A stretch of DNA of 64,000 bases, taken from the NCBI GenBank assembly GCA_934454125.1, contig CAKSFA010000001.1, positions 1-64,000 on the forward strand. Reading direction: 5' to 3'. This DNA is from an uncultured Eubacteriales bacterium. Lineage in GTDB: Bacteria; Bacillota; Clostridia; Oscillospirales; Acutalibacteraceae. The notes under the pieces were generated by a model. That model was not told the origin of the DNA, ran no database searches, and worked only from the letters and a program-made list of their open reading frames with translations. A program made the position numbers and the translations under genes. Positions 7,506 through 16,863 of this stretch are shown here, piece by piece. The stretch's first letter is position 1; the number at the start of each line of letters is the position of its first letter.

Positions 7506-9386
7506 ATGCAGGACGATAAGAAACCGGGCAAAGACCCTTCAGACGTTTTTTATTTTGATTTTAACCGCTCGAAAGCAGAAAAAACAGAGGAAACAAAGCC
7601 GCACAGTTCAACAGAAGAACCGACTGCTCCGCGTGCCAAAAAGCAGCGGAGCAACGCTGGTGGCACGTCGCACGCAAAGGAGCGGCAGGCGGCGCAGAGC
7701 AAGTCGGTGCGTTCAGAGCAGGCAGAGCGGAGAAAGGCAGCCGATGCCAAGACGGCACAGGACGAAAATTCGCGTGCAAGTGCGCATCAGAAGCGTTCTG
7801 TGGCAGATGGTTCTGCAGAGCGGCAGGTGGCGCAGAGCAAGTCGGTGCGTTCGGAGCAGGCAGAGCGGAGAAAGGCAGCTGATGCCAAGGCGGCACAGGA
7901 CGAAAATTCGCGTGCAAGTGCGCATCAGAAGCGTTCTGTGGCAGATGGTTCTGCAGAGCGGCAGGCGGCGCAGAGCAAGTCGGCGCGTTCGGAGCAGGCA
8001 GAGCGGAGAAAGGTAGCTGATGCCAAGGCGGCATCGGGCAGTGCATCTCGCGCGGTGGCGCAGACAAATACACCGGAGATTACGCCACCAACAGAGCGGG
8101 AGACGCCGTCTTTGGAGCATCGCCTGCGCGAATATCAGGAGCGCAAGCGGCGTGAATTTCGGCTGAATATTGATGGATTGGACGATGATGACAAGGAGAT
8201 TTATGCAAACTCTCCGCAGGGCGGTGCGCGGCGAGAATTGCAGGATATGGCAAGTCATACCCGGCGTTCTCCCAGAGCGGTGGCTGAAAAGCCGGTTAAA
8301 ACCAGCAAGCAGACCAAAGCGCGTGGCCGGAAAAATAAAACGGTTTTCTTTTTGATGTGGATGGCTATGATTGTGGCGATCAGCTTTAGTGTTGCCCGTT
8401 TTGCGATGGTGAATATCAATGATATGCTGGCGGTCAATCGCGGAACAGACACCGTGCAGGTGCAGATACCCAAAAATGCAACCGGCAAGCAGGTGGCGCA
8501 GATTTTGCAGGCAAGCGGCGTGATCAGAAAACCCAGCTTTTTTGCGCTGTATTCGCAACTGACCAAATCGGAGGGGCATTATCAGTACGGCATGTATGAG
8601 CTTAAACAAAATATGGACTATGAGGCGCTGATTAACCATATTCAGCTCAATACCAACCGGCTGGACAATGAAACGACGAAGCTCACCATCACCGAAGGAA
8701 TGAGCGTGCGCCAGCTTGCGCAGAAGCTGGAAGAAAATAATATTTGCACGGTGGATGAAATTTTAACTGCCGCCAATAATTTGAAATATTTTGAGATTTA
8801 CTCTGCCATCAGCGCGATTCCGAATGCCAAAGAGCGTTATTATCTGCTGGAGGGATATTTGTTCCCCGATACGTATGATTTTTATACCGGGGAAAACCCG
8901 ATTGATGTGCTGAGCAAAATGCTGAACAATTACCGCAATAAAATTACGCAGGAGATGCGAGACAAAGCGGCAGCGCTGAATATGACGATGGATCAGGTGA
9001 TTACGCTGGCTTCGATGATTCAGGCAGAGGCTGCCAATACAGATGACATGTATGTCATTTCGTCCATCTTTCACAACCGGCTGAACAACGGCGAGGCACA
9101 TGGTATTTCTACGCTGGATTCGGACCCGACTTACTGGTATCCGTATCATTCCCGTGATGAGGTGCCGGCAAAAGAGGTCGAAACTTTTCAGAGCCGTTAC
9201 AACACGTATCAGGTGAAGGGATTGCCGCCCGGACCGATCTGCAACCCGGGGATTGACGCGATCAATGCAGCGCTCAACCCGAATACCACGGATTATTATT
9301 ATTTCTTCCACAAAGACGGAAAGGCATACTATTCAAGCACTTTGGCCGAGCACCAGCAAAAATTGCAGGCGCAAGGCATGGCATAA
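7506..9386 (+). CDS. mltG: endolytic murein transglycosylase MltG with a long repetitive cytoplasmic N terminus
   Basis: A 626-residue MltG/YceG homologue, which cuts nascent peptidoglycan strands at the membrane. One membrane segment is visible at about 280-302. The extracytoplasmic part has a LysM-like region (QIPKNATGKQVAQILQASG) and the YceG catalytic domain, with the probable catalytic Glu508 in ASMIQAEA and the downstream FHNRLNNG and LPPGPICNPG motifs. The first 270 residues, predicted cytoplasmic, are charged and low in complexity and hold nearly three copies of a 46-residue repeat. The family is usually 330-400 residues, so this extension is unusual. AAAGGAGGG precedes the ATG. Confidence 0.93.
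   Translation: MQDDKKPGKDPSDVFYFDFNRSKAEKTEETKPHSSTEEPTAPRAKKQRSNAGGTSHAKERQAAQSKSVRSEQAERRKAADAKTAQDENSRASAHQKRSVADGSAERQVAQSKSVRSEQAERRKAADAKAAQDENSRASAHQKRSVADGSAERQAAQSKSARSEQAERRKVADAKAASGSASRAVAQTNTPEITPPTERETPSLEHRLREYQERKRREFRLNIDGLDDDDKEIYANSPQGGARRELQDMASHTRRSPRAVAEKPVKTSKQTKARGRKNKTVFFLMWMAMIVAISFSVARFAMVNINDMLAVNRGTDTVQVQIPKNATGKQVAQILQASGVIRKPSFFALYSQLTKSEGHYQYGMYELKQNMDYEALINHIQLNTNRLDNETTKLTITEGMSVRQLAQKLEENNICTVDEILTAANNLKYFEIYSAISAIPNAKERYYLLEGYLFPDTYDFYTGENPIDVLSKMLNNYRNKITQEMRDKAAALNMTMDQVITLASMIQAEAANTDDMYVISSIFHNRLNNGEAHGISTLDSDPTYWYPYHSRDEVPAKEVETFQSRYNTYQVKGLPPGPICNPGIDAINAALNPNTTDYYYFFHKDGKAYYSSTLAEHQQKLQAQGMA
7680..8037 (+). repeat. 138-bp in-frame tandem repeat inside mltG
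   Basis: Copies begin at GAGCGGCAG at 7680, 7818 and 7956, an exact period of 138 bases (46 codons). The third copy is partial. The repeats differ at only a few bases, so the array is young or under homogenisation. The encoded segments are rich in Ala, Glu, Arg, Ser and Gln and look disordered. Confidence 0.93.
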
Positions 9387-9402
9387 TAAAGGAGAACAAC
9401 CA

Positions 9403-10638
9403 TTGGCATATCAAAGAAAATCTATTACGGCAGAACTGCTGGCGCCGGCAGGCGATTTGGAATGTTTGCAGACCGTGTTGACCTATGGGGCAGATGCGGT
9501 TTATCTTGCCGGGCAGGAGTTTGGCATGCGCACTGCATCTAAAAACTTTTCGAATGAGCAGTTACAGCAGGCGGTGCAGGCGGCGCACGCAAAAAATGTA
9601 CCGGTGTATGTTACTTGCAATACGTTGCCGCGCAATGAGGAACTGGATCGACTGCCGGCTTTTTTGGAGGCGGTGCAGGCAACCGGGGCAGATGCAATCA
9701 TCGTGGCCGATTTTGGCGTGATGAATCTGGTGAAGCAATATGCGCCCAAGGTTGATATTCATATTTCAACACAGGCGGGGATTGTGAACTATGCGATGGC
9801 CAATGCGCTTTATGATATGGGTGCAAAGCGCGTTGTGCTGGCCAGGGAGTTGACTTTGGAGGATATTGCGCAGATTCGTGCCAAAGCTCCTGCTGATCTT
9901 GAGATTGAAGCCTTTGTGCACGGGGCGATGTGCATGGCGTTTTCGGGGCGTTGTTTGTTGTCGTCTTACCTCAATGGGCGCGATGCCAACCGGGGAGATT
10001 GCTCACAGCCCTGCCGCTGGCAATATGCGTTGGTGGAGAAAAAGCGCCCCGGCGAATATATGGATATTACAGAGGATGAACGCGGTTCTTATATTTTCAA
10101 TTCGCGTGATATGTGCATGATCGAGCATATTCCGCAGTTGCTGGATGCGGGTGTAACCAGCCTGAAGATTGAAGGGCGTGCAAAATCGGCCTATTATGCT
10201 GCGGTGACAGTCAATGCATATCGCCATGCATTAGACGCTGCGCTGCAAAAGCAGCCGCTGCCCGATTGGGTGCCGCGGGAACTGGATAAGATCAGTCACC
10301 GGCCGTATAGCACGGGGTTTTATCTTGGCAGCGAGCCGGGGCAGGAGTGCCGGAGCGGCGGTTATGTGAGAGAGTATGACGTGATTGCCGTTTGCAAGGG
10401 CATGCAGAACGGTATGCTGGTTTTGGAGCAGCGCAACCGCTTTTTTGCCGGTGACATTGCCGATGTGTTGCAACCGGGTCAGCCGCCGTTTGAGATTTGC
10501 CTGCGCGATCTTTATGATGCAGAGCGCAACGCCATCACTGCTGCACCGCATGCAACTATGACCGTGCTTGCAAATTGTGACCGTGCGGTGCAGCCCGGCG
10601 CGATTTTGCGCAAGCTGCGGCCAGAGTTGAAAATTTAA
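9403..10638 (+). CDS. U32 family peptidase (RlhA/TrhP-like)
   Basis: A 411-residue U32 family protein. It has the N-terminal ELLAPAGDLECLQTVLTYGADAVYLAG signature, the SGRCLLSSYLNGRDANRGDCSQPCRW cysteine motif typical of the family and the KIEGRAKSAYYAA segment. Members act in prephenate-dependent tRNA or rRNA hydroxylation, and a collagenase activity was reported for older members, so the peptidase name should be read with caution. The start is TTG at 9403, with GGAG eight bases upstream; an in-frame ATG further up lies inside mltG and lacks a binding site. It follows mltG by 16 bases, a pairing common in Clostridia. Confidence 0.9.
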   Translation: MAYQRKSITAELLAPAGDLECLQTVLTYGADAVYLAGQEFGMRTASKNFSNEQLQQAVQAAHAKNVPVYVTCNTLPRNEELDRLPAFLEAVQATGADAIIVADFGVMNLVKQYAPKVDIHISTQAGIVNYAMANALYDMGAKRVVLARELTLEDIAQIRAKAPADLEIEAFVHGAMCMAFSGRCLLSSYLNGRDANRGDCSQPCRWQYALVEKKRPGEYMDITEDERGSYIFNSRDMCMIEHIPQLLDAGVTSLKIEGRAKSAYYAAVTVNAYRHALDAALQKQPLPDWVPRELDKISHRPYSTGFYLGSEPGQECRSGGYVREYDVIAVCKGMQNGMLVLEQRNRFFAGDIADVLQPGQPPFEICLRDLYDAERNAITAAPHATMTVLANCDRAVQPGAILRKLRPELKI

Positions 10639-10647
10639 ACAAGAACA

Positions 10648-10676
10648 TTGACATTCTGTATTGCAGGCATTATAAT
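10648..10676 (+). promoter_or_regulatory. consensus sigma-A promoter for the alaS leader
   Basis: Perfect TTGACA (10648-10653) and TATAAT (10671-10676) separated by 17 bases. It starts the T-box leader transcript. Confidence 0.9.
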
Positions 10677-10699
10677 AAACACTGAAATCAACACATCAT

Positions 10700-10975
10700 G
10701 GTTATAGCGCATAAAAGCAAAAGCCGCACAGTGTTACACCAGAGAGGGAGCTGAGCTTCTGTGATAACAGAACGCCCGCTGAAAGGCAACCGTAACATTT
10801 GCTGCTGCGGTGGGCCGGCTTTTTGCCGCAAGGCAGCGCTCTGCAGCGAAGAGTTGCGGCGTTTTCCGCGTTAAGGAAGTGAAAGTGGCGTGTTTGTGTA
10901 ATGCAAAGCGCAATTTGGGTGGTACCACGGACTTTTCCGTCCCATATGGGGTGGGGGAAGTTCGTTTTTTTGTGC
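10700..10975 (+). promoter_or_regulatory. T-box leader (tRNA-Ala sensing) upstream of alaS
   Basis: The conserved T-box sequence appears as GGGTGGTACCACGG at 10917-10930. Upstream are paired elements of a stem I-like region (GAGAGGGAGCTGAGC and GAACGCCCGCTGAAAGGC). Downstream is a strong GC-rich hairpin ending in seven Ts that overlaps the T-box, so antiterminator and terminator are mutually exclusive. In this family, uncharged cognate tRNA stabilises the antiterminator and turns on the synthetase. Its position before alaS implies tRNA-Ala; I could not fix the specifier codon, though GCC and GCT triplets lie in the expected part. Confidence 0.9.
10927..10972 (+). terminator. T-box regulated terminator
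   Basis: CGGACTTTTCC pairs with GGGGAAGTTCG around a short loop and is followed by a run of seven T residues. It shares bases with the T-box motif, as required for the antitermination switch. Confidence 0.85.
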
Positions 10976-11008
10976 TTGTAACATTGAGATTTGAGAGGTT
11001 AATTTGCT

Positions 11009-13642
11009 ATGGAGTGGACAGGTTTAAATGAACTGAGAGAACGTTTTTTAAAATACTTTGAATCGAAGGGACATTTGCGGTTGCCCAGCTTTTCGCTGAT
11101 TCCCAAAGACGACAACAGCTTATTGCTGATCAATTCCGGTATGGCGCCGATGAAAAAGTATTTTACCGGTGAGGTGACACCGCCCTCGAAGCGGGTGACC
11201 ACGTGCCAGAAATGTATTCGCACGCCTGATATTGAACGTGTGGGCATTACTGCGCGCCACGGCACCTTTTTTGAAATGCTGGGCAATTTTTCGTTTGGCG
11301 ACTATTTTAAGCATGAGATCACCAAATGGGCGTGGGAGTTTGTGATGGATGAGCTCAAACTACCCGAAGACCGCGTTTGGGTCACGATTTATCAGGACGA
11401 CGATGAAACGTTTGATATCTGGACCAAAGAGGTCGGGGTATCGCCGAACCGCATTGTGCGTTTGGGCAAGGAGGATAATTTTTGGGAGCATGGCGCCGGT
11501 CCCTGCGGCCCTTGCTCTGAGCTGTATTTTGACCGCGGTGAACAGTATAGCTGTGGCTCGCCCAACTGCGGCGTTGGCTGTGAGTGCGACCGTTACGTTG
11601 AGTTTTGGAATTTGGTGTTCACGCAGTTTGAAAATGACGGCAACGGCAATTATACCCCGCTTGAACACCCGAATATCGACACCGGCATGGGGCTAGAGCG
11701 CCTTGCTTGCATCATGCAACAGGTAGATAACCTGTTTTTGGTCGATACGGTGCAAAAGATTATGCAGCATGTCAGCCGTTTGTCCGGTGTGGAGTATGGG
11801 AACAGTGAGCGCACCGATATTTCTCTGCGCGTGATTACAGACCATATTCGCAGCACAACATTTATGATTGGCGACGGCGTAATGCCCTCGAATGAAGGGC
11901 GTGGTTATGTGCTGCGCCGTTTGCTGCGTCGTGCTGCACGGCATGGCCGCCTGTTGGGGATTCGTGAGACGTTCTTAGCGCAGGTGGCGCAGACTGTGAT
12001 CGATGAGAATAAAGATGCATACCCGGAGCTGCATGAAAAACGCGCCATGATTACAAAGCTGATTAGCATGGAAGAGGAGAGCTTTGCGCGTACAATCGAT
12101 CAGGGGCTGCAAATTTTGCAGAAGTTTATTGACCGCGCTGAGAGCAATTTGTTGTCCGGCGAAGATGCATTTCGACTCAATGATACGTATGGCTTTCCCA
12201 TCGATTTGACCAAAGAGATTTTGGCCGAGCGCGGCATGCAGGTGGCAGAAGACATGTTCTATCGCCTGATGCAGGCGCAAAAAGAGCGCGCCCGCGCAGC
12301 CCGCAAAAATGCCGGCGAAGATGCCTGGGCAGGCGACAACGGTTTGCTGGACGATTTGCCGCAGACGGAGTTTGTCGGTTACACCACGTTGCAGGCTGAT
12401 GCACAGGTACTGGCCATCGTGAAAGCCGGTGAGCGTGTTTCGACTGCGCAGCCTGGTGACCAGGTATTGGTTGTGCTCAATCAAACGCCGTTTTATGCGC
12501 AGGGCGGTGGTCAGGCAGGCGACAGCGGTGTGCTGCAAACGGCTGCGACTGCTGTTTCCGTTGATGATACGACCAAAACACCCACCGGTTTGATTTTACA
12601 CCACGCTGTTGTTGCAAATGGAGAGTTGACAGTGGGCAGCACCGTGACCGCTGTGGTGGATGCACTGCAGCGGCAGGCGACGATGTGCAACCACACGGCA
12701 GCACACTTGCTGCAAGCGGCGTTGCGCAATGTGCTGGGCGATCATGTTGAACAGGCCGGCCAAATGGTCAATGACAAAGAGGTGCGCTTTGACTTTACGC
12801 ATTTTGCGCCCTTGACGCCGCAGGAGCTTGCCAAGGTTGAAGAGGAGATCAATCTGGTGATTCGCCGCGGTATTTGCGTCGATTGCCGCGAGATGCCCAT
12901 TGCACAGGCAAAGCAGCTTGGTGCAATGGCGCTGTTTGGCGAAAAATATGGCGAGATTGTGCGCGTTGTTTGTGTAGATGAATATTCAAAAGAGCTGTGC
13001 GGCGGTACGCATATCGACAATACGGCCAAAATTGGTTTGTTTAAAATTATTTCAGAAAGCTCTGTTGCCGCTGGCGTGCGCCGCATTCAGGCGGTTACCG
13101 GTCAGGGTGTGATGGAGCTGCTCAACCGCAATTTGGCGGCCGTTGCGCAGGCGGCACATGCGCTGAAACTGAGCAATCCGCACGATTTGGTGAAAAAGGC
13201 AGAGCAGGTCACCGAAGAGTTGCGCGAAAAAGACCGTACCATTGAGTCGCTGCGCTCGAAGCTGGCAGCAATGCAGATTGACGGATTGTTTCAAAATGCC
13301 CGGCAGATTGGCGGTGTTACCGTGATTACGGCTCTGTTCTCCGGCACAGACGGTGCAGCGCTGCGCAATATGTGCGACAAGGTAAAAGAGAACCGCCCTG
13401 ATATTGTGGCGGTGTTTGCCGGCACCGACAATGGCAAAGCAACCATTGCGGCAGCAGTGGGCAAAACGGCAATGGAGAAGGGGGCGCATGCCGGTCAAAT
13501 TGTGCGGCAGGTTGCACAGATTGCAGGCGGCAACGGCGGCGGCAAGCCGGACAGCGCCATGGCAGGCGCCAGAGATTTGAATATGTTGGACGAAGCACTG
13601 GCTGCGGTGGAATCGATCGTAGCACAAATGGTGCATGCATAA
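11009..13642 (+). CDS. alaS: alanyl-tRNA synthetase
   Basis: An 877-residue class II synthetase of normal length. Visible parts: the catalytic core beginning LNELRERFLKYFESKGH with INSGMAPMKKYFTG (motif 1-2 region) and FWEHGAGPCGPCSELYFDRG; the tRNA-binding middle region; the editing domain with the zinc-site HTAAHLLQAALR (HxxxH) and CGGTHIDNTAKIG (CxxxH); and the C-terminal DHHA1-type region with GGNGGGKPDSAMAGA. It charges tRNA-Ala and hydrolyses mischarged Ser- or Gly-tRNA-Ala. It is controlled by the T-box leader immediately upstream. Confidence 0.97.
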   Translation: MEWTGLNELRERFLKYFESKGHLRLPSFSLIPKDDNSLLLINSGMAPMKKYFTGEVTPPSKRVTTCQKCIRTPDIERVGITARHGTFFEMLGNFSFGDYFKHEITKWAWEFVMDELKLPEDRVWVTIYQDDDETFDIWTKEVGVSPNRIVRLGKEDNFWEHGAGPCGPCSELYFDRGEQYSCGSPNCGVGCECDRYVEFWNLVFTQFENDGNGNYTPLEHPNIDTGMGLERLACIMQQVDNLFLVDTVQKIMQHVSRLSGVEYGNSERTDISLRVITDHIRSTTFMIGDGVMPSNEGRGYVLRRLLRRAARHGRLLGIRETFLAQVAQTVIDENKDAYPELHEKRAMITKLISMEEESFARTIDQGLQILQKFIDRAESNLLSGEDAFRLNDTYGFPIDLTKEILAERGMQVAEDMFYRLMQAQKERARAARKNAGEDAWAGDNGLLDDLPQTEFVGYTTLQADAQVLAIVKAGERVSTAQPGDQVLVVLNQTPFYAQGGGQAGDSGVLQTAATAVSVDDTTKTPTGLILHHAVVANGELTVGSTVTAVVDALQRQATMCNHTAAHLLQAALRNVLGDHVEQAGQMVNDKEVRFDFTHFAPLTPQELAKVEEEINLVIRRGICVDCREMPIAQAKQLGAMALFGEKYGEIVRVVCVDEYSKELCGGTHIDNTAKIGLFKIISESSVAAGVRRIQAVTGQGVMELLNRNLAAVAQAAHALKLSNPHDLVKKAEQVTEELREKDRTIESLRSKLAAMQIDGLFQNARQIGGVTVITALFSGTDGAALRNMCDKVKENRPDIVAVFAGTDNGKATIAAAVGKTAMEKGAHAGQIVRQVAQIAGGNGGGKPDSAMAGARDLNMLDEALAAVESIVAQMVHA

Positions 13643-13662
13643 GTTTGCAGGGAGGAAGTCAC

Positions 13663-14001
13663 ATGGATTGTATTTTTTGTAAAATTGTAGCGGGAGAAAT
13701 TCCCAGCAACAAGGTGTTTGAAAATGAACATGTGGTTGCATTCCACGATTTGGACCCACAGGCACCGGTTCATATTTTGATCATACCAAAGCAGCACATT
13801 GCATCAGCACAGCAGATCAATGCGCAAAACAGCGCTGTGCTTGGGCAAATCTTTGAGGCGGCAGCGCAGATCGCAGCGCAGCAGGGGCTGCAAAACGGTT
13901 TTCGCATCGTGAATAATTGCGGGGCAGACGGCGGACAAACGGTACAGCATCTGCATTTTCATCTGTTGGGTGGTCGTTCGATGCAATGGCCGCCGGGCTG
14001 A
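13663..14001 (+). CDS. HIT family nucleotide-binding protein (HinT-like)
   Basis: A 112-residue histidine triad protein. MDCIFCKIVAGEIPS is the standard start with the zinc-type Cys pair, and the active site HLHFHLLGG (HxHxHxx) lies near the C terminus. HinT proteins hydrolyse adenosine phosphoramidates and AMP-lysine; the physiological substrate is not settled. GGGAGGAAG precedes the ATG at 13663. It directly follows alaS by about 20 bases; HinT enzymes act on aminoacyl-adenylates, which makes placement after a synthetase suggestive but not proof of a link. Confidence 0.93.
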   Translation: MDCIFCKIVAGEIPSNKVFENEHVVAFHDLDPQAPVHILIIPKQHIASAQQINAQNSAVLGQIFEAAAQIAAQQGLQNGFRIVNNCGADGGQTVQHLHFHLLGGRSMQWPPG

Positions 14002-14028
14002 GTTTTGCAAAGGAGCGAATCAAACTGT

Positions 14029-14568
14029 ATGAAAACTTACCGTGTTCAAATTGGCGATTGTGTGCGTGAGTTGCCCGTTTGTCCCATTCATGAAACGCTT
14101 TCGATTGCCGGTTTTGTGATGCTGGGGGATGTTGAGCTGTCGCAGGCATGTGCCAGAGAGCTGCTCAAGATTTGCCCGGAGCATGACCTCATTGTTACTG
14201 CTGAAACAAAGGGTATTCTGTTGGCGCACGAGATGGCGCGCCTGGGCTGTGGGCGGTATATCGTTGCGCGCAAAGGGGTCAAGGCGTATATGCAAGACCC
14301 TGTTTGTGTGCCGGTTCGGTCGATTACCACAGCAGAAGAGCAAAAATTGTATCTTGCAAAAGCAGATTACCAGCAGCTGCCGGGCAAACGCGTGCTGGTT
14401 GTGGACGATGTGATCAGTACCGGTGAATCGCTGGCTGCGATGCACTGTTTGCTTGCGCAGTTTTCGGCGCAAATTGTTGGCAGCGCCGCTGTTTTTGCAG
14501 AGGGTGAAGCCGCCAAACGCAGTGATATTCTGTTTCTGCAAACGCTTCCTTTATTTCCAAACCCCTAA
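14029..14568 (+). CDS. adenine phosphoribosyltransferase-like enzyme
   Basis: A 179-residue type I phosphoribosyltransferase. The 13-residue PRPP-binding motif is clear as VLVVDDVISTGES near residue 125, and LIVTAETKGILLAHEMAR plus YIVARKG match the adenine/xanthine-type subgroup. It likely joins a purine base to PRPP, but base preference is uncertain because the N terminus differs from canonical Apt. The ATG at 14029 has AAAGGAGCGAA upstream. It is embedded between the HIT gene and comEC, both on the same strand, and is likely cotranscribed. Confidence 0.82.
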   Translation: MKTYRVQIGDCVRELPVCPIHETLSIAGFVMLGDVELSQACARELLKICPEHDLIVTAETKGILLAHEMARLGCGRYIVARKGVKAYMQDPVCVPVRSITTAEEQKLYLAKADYQQLPGKRVLVVDDVISTGESLAAMHCLLAQFSAQIVGSAAVFAEGEAAKRSDILFLQTLPLFPNP

Positions 14569-14616
14569 CATTCTGTGTCTGCTGCAACTGCAGGCCAAAA
14601 ACTGGAGGGACAAACG

Positions 14617-16863
14617 ATGCTCAGACCGCTTGCACTGATTGGTTTTGTTTACTTGGCTGTGCAGGCGGTCTCTGTTTATTTTGGCGGTGTTTTTGCATGT
14701 TTTGCGGCCATTGTTTGTTTGCTTCTGTTTGGGTTGTTTTTATGGTTGCCCAAAATACGCAAAGCGAAGGTTTTGCCCGTTGCATGTTTGACGGCTGCTG
14801 TGGCGCTGGGTGTATTTTCGGTGTTTCATTTTATCAAGATTGCGCCGCTTGCTGTGCTCGATAATCAAGACGCTCAGATCACTGGTACGTTGTGTGAGCT
14901 GCCGTATGAAAGCAACGGCAAGTTTTACTATACCCTGCGCATTGACGAACTTGCCATTGATGGAACGGAGCAGCCGCCTTCTCCAGGTAAAATCGTTGTG
15001 ACGACCCGCAATGCCCTGAACTTAGAACCATATAGCAAGCTAAGCGGCAAGGTGCATCTTTATCAAAGTTACGGAGAGGACGACGGTTTCACGTTTCGTC
15101 AAAGTGACTATGCAAAGCGCATTTATCTGCGCGCTTATCTTTATGAGTATCAGGGTTATTCCATTGCTTCGCCGGCATCTAAGCCGCCGTATTATTACGC
15201 GCTTTCGGTGCGCCGTGCCATGCAGCGCTCAATTGACCGCCAGCTGCCCGCAGAGCAGGCCGGCATTTTAAAAGCGGTTCTTCTGGGCGATAAAACTGCT
15301 TTGTCAGAGAGTACCAAACGTGATTTTACCGCCGTCGGTGCGTACCATTTGCTGGTTGTTTCGGGTTTACACATGGGTGTCATTTTTCAGTCGCTGCTTT
15401 GGCTGCTGCGCCTGTGTCGCGTGCCCCGGCGTGCACGCTGTGTGGTGGCAGCGCTGGGTGTACTTGCATTTATGGCGATTACCGGGTTTACACCGACGGT
15501 ATTGCGCAGCGGTATCATGTGCCTGTTGTACCTGGGTGCGCTGTTTTTTCAACGCAGTGCCGATGCGCTTAACTCTTTGGGCATTGCCGTGTTGTTGATT
15601 GCCCTTGCCAACCCTTACGCTGCTGCAGACATCGGCTTTTTGCTGTCTGTGTCTTCTGTGCTGTCGCTTTTGCTGCTGGCCGGCCCGATCAAGCGTGCCC
15701 TGCAGGCCAAAACAATACGGTTGCGCTACGGTCAGCGAATGCTCCGTGCTGTCAACAGCTCGATTTCGGCATCTGTTGCGGCAACCGTGGGCACGCTGCC
15801 GCTGCTGGTGCTCGTCTTTTCGTCTGTTTCGCTGCTGGCCGTTCCTGCAAATCTTTTGATGCTGTTTTCGGCTTCGTTACTTTTGCCGCTTGCAGGCATC
15901 ATGGCGCTTTTGGGAGCAGTGCCTGCGCTTGCGCTTATGGCCAAGCCGTTTGCGTTGCTTTCGGGTTTGCTTGCTAAGTATCTTTCCGGTGTTGCCGGGT
16001 TGCTGTCTAACATTCCGTTTGCCACATTGGGCGCCGATTATCCCTTTGTCCTGCTGTGGTTGGCCTGCACCTTTTTGCTGCTTGCCATTGCCATTTTGCT
16101 GGCGCACCGCAAAATTCTCTTTCGCACGGTTGCGGTGTTATCTGCTATTTTGCTTTGCGCAGGTATTTTTTCTTATCAGCTTGTCAACCGCAATGCGCTG
16201 CGTCTTACCGTGCTTGATGTTGGTCAGGGCATGGCTGTTGTGGTGTCTAACGGTGGCCAAACGGCGCTGATTGGCTGTGATGCATACAGCACGCGCGTAG
16301 TGTCTGATTACCTCAAAGGCCGCGGGGTGACGCAGTTGTCCTACCTTCAGCCGGTTACAGAAGGTACTGCGGAATACCGCAATCTCGCAGCGCTCAGTTC
16401 TGCCTTTTCTACGGCGCATCTTTTGCTGCCCGATGAACCCGATTCTGCTTCGGGATTTTTGAATACACTTGCGCGTGCGCAGCAAATTTCGTATTATAAA
16501 AACAAAGCCACGCTAACATTGGGTGATGCAACCACGCTCACCGTTTATGCAACGGCCAAGGGCACCTGTACGGTGCTGACTGTGCGCGGTGTTACCGCTG
16601 TGATCGCAGCTTCGGTGGAGGATCTTACTGCGCTGGCCCCGATTTTGCCCGAGGCAGATCTTTTCATCACCGATGCATTGCCGTCCGGCACTGAGATGCT
16701 TGCGCCGTTGATTACTGTTCTGTCTGTTGATGAGCAGCAGCTTGCACAGACCATATTTACCGAACAAAACCGGCCGGTGCGGCTTTATGCCACCGCCGGC
16801 CGCGGCCATCTCAGTTTTACCATTGGCCAAAACCGCACACTTACCGCAAGGAGGGAAGCCTGA
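14617..16863 (+). CDS. comEC: ComEC/Rec2 DNA-uptake channel protein with a degenerate C-terminal lactamase-like domain
   Basis: A 748-residue multi-pass protein. It has N-terminal membrane segments and an OB-like DUF4131 region (about 80-170), then the competence domain with GDKTALSES and YHLLVVSGLHMGV near 220-250, followed by about eight hydrophobic segments. In the family this is the channel that passes single-stranded DNA into the cell during transformation. The C-terminal region starts LTVLDVGQGMAVVVS, as in metallo-beta-lactamase-like ComEC tails, but the HxHxDH metal motif expected about 60 residues later is absent. GGAGGG precedes the ATG at 14617. It is followed by holA with an overlapping stop/start. 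Confidence 0.9.
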   Translation: MLRPLALIGFVYLAVQAVSVYFGGVFACFAAIVCLLLFGLFLWLPKIRKAKVLPVACLTAAVALGVFSVFHFIKIAPLAVLDNQDAQITGTLCELPYESNGKFYYTLRIDELAIDGTEQPPSPGKIVVTTRNALNLEPYSKLSGKVHLYQSYGEDDGFTFRQSDYAKRIYLRAYLYEYQGYSIASPASKPPYYYALSVRRAMQRSIDRQLPAEQAGILKAVLLGDKTALSESTKRDFTAVGAYHLLVVSGLHMGVIFQSLLWLLRLCRVPRRARCVVAALGVLAFMAITGFTPTVLRSGIMCLLYLGALFFQRSADALNSLGIAVLLIALANPYAAADIGFLLSVSSVLSLLLLAGPIKRALQAKTIRLRYGQRMLRAVNSSISASVAATVGTLPLLVLVFSSVSLLAVPANLLMLFSASLLLPLAGIMALLGAVPALALMAKPFALLSGLLAKYLSGVAGLLSNIPFATLGADYPFVLLWLACTFLLLAIAILLAHRKILFRTVAVLSAILLCAGIFSYQLVNRNALRLTVLDVGQGMAVVVSNGGQTALIGCDAYSTRVVSDYLKGRGVTQLSYLQPVTEGTAEYRNLAALSSAFSTAHLLLPDEPDSASGFLNTLARAQQISYYKNKATLTLGDATTLTVYATAKGTCTVLTVRGVTAVIAASVEDLTALAPILPEADLFITDALPSGTEMLAPLITVLSVDEQQLAQTIFTEQNRPVRLYATAGRGHLSFTIGQNRTLTARREA

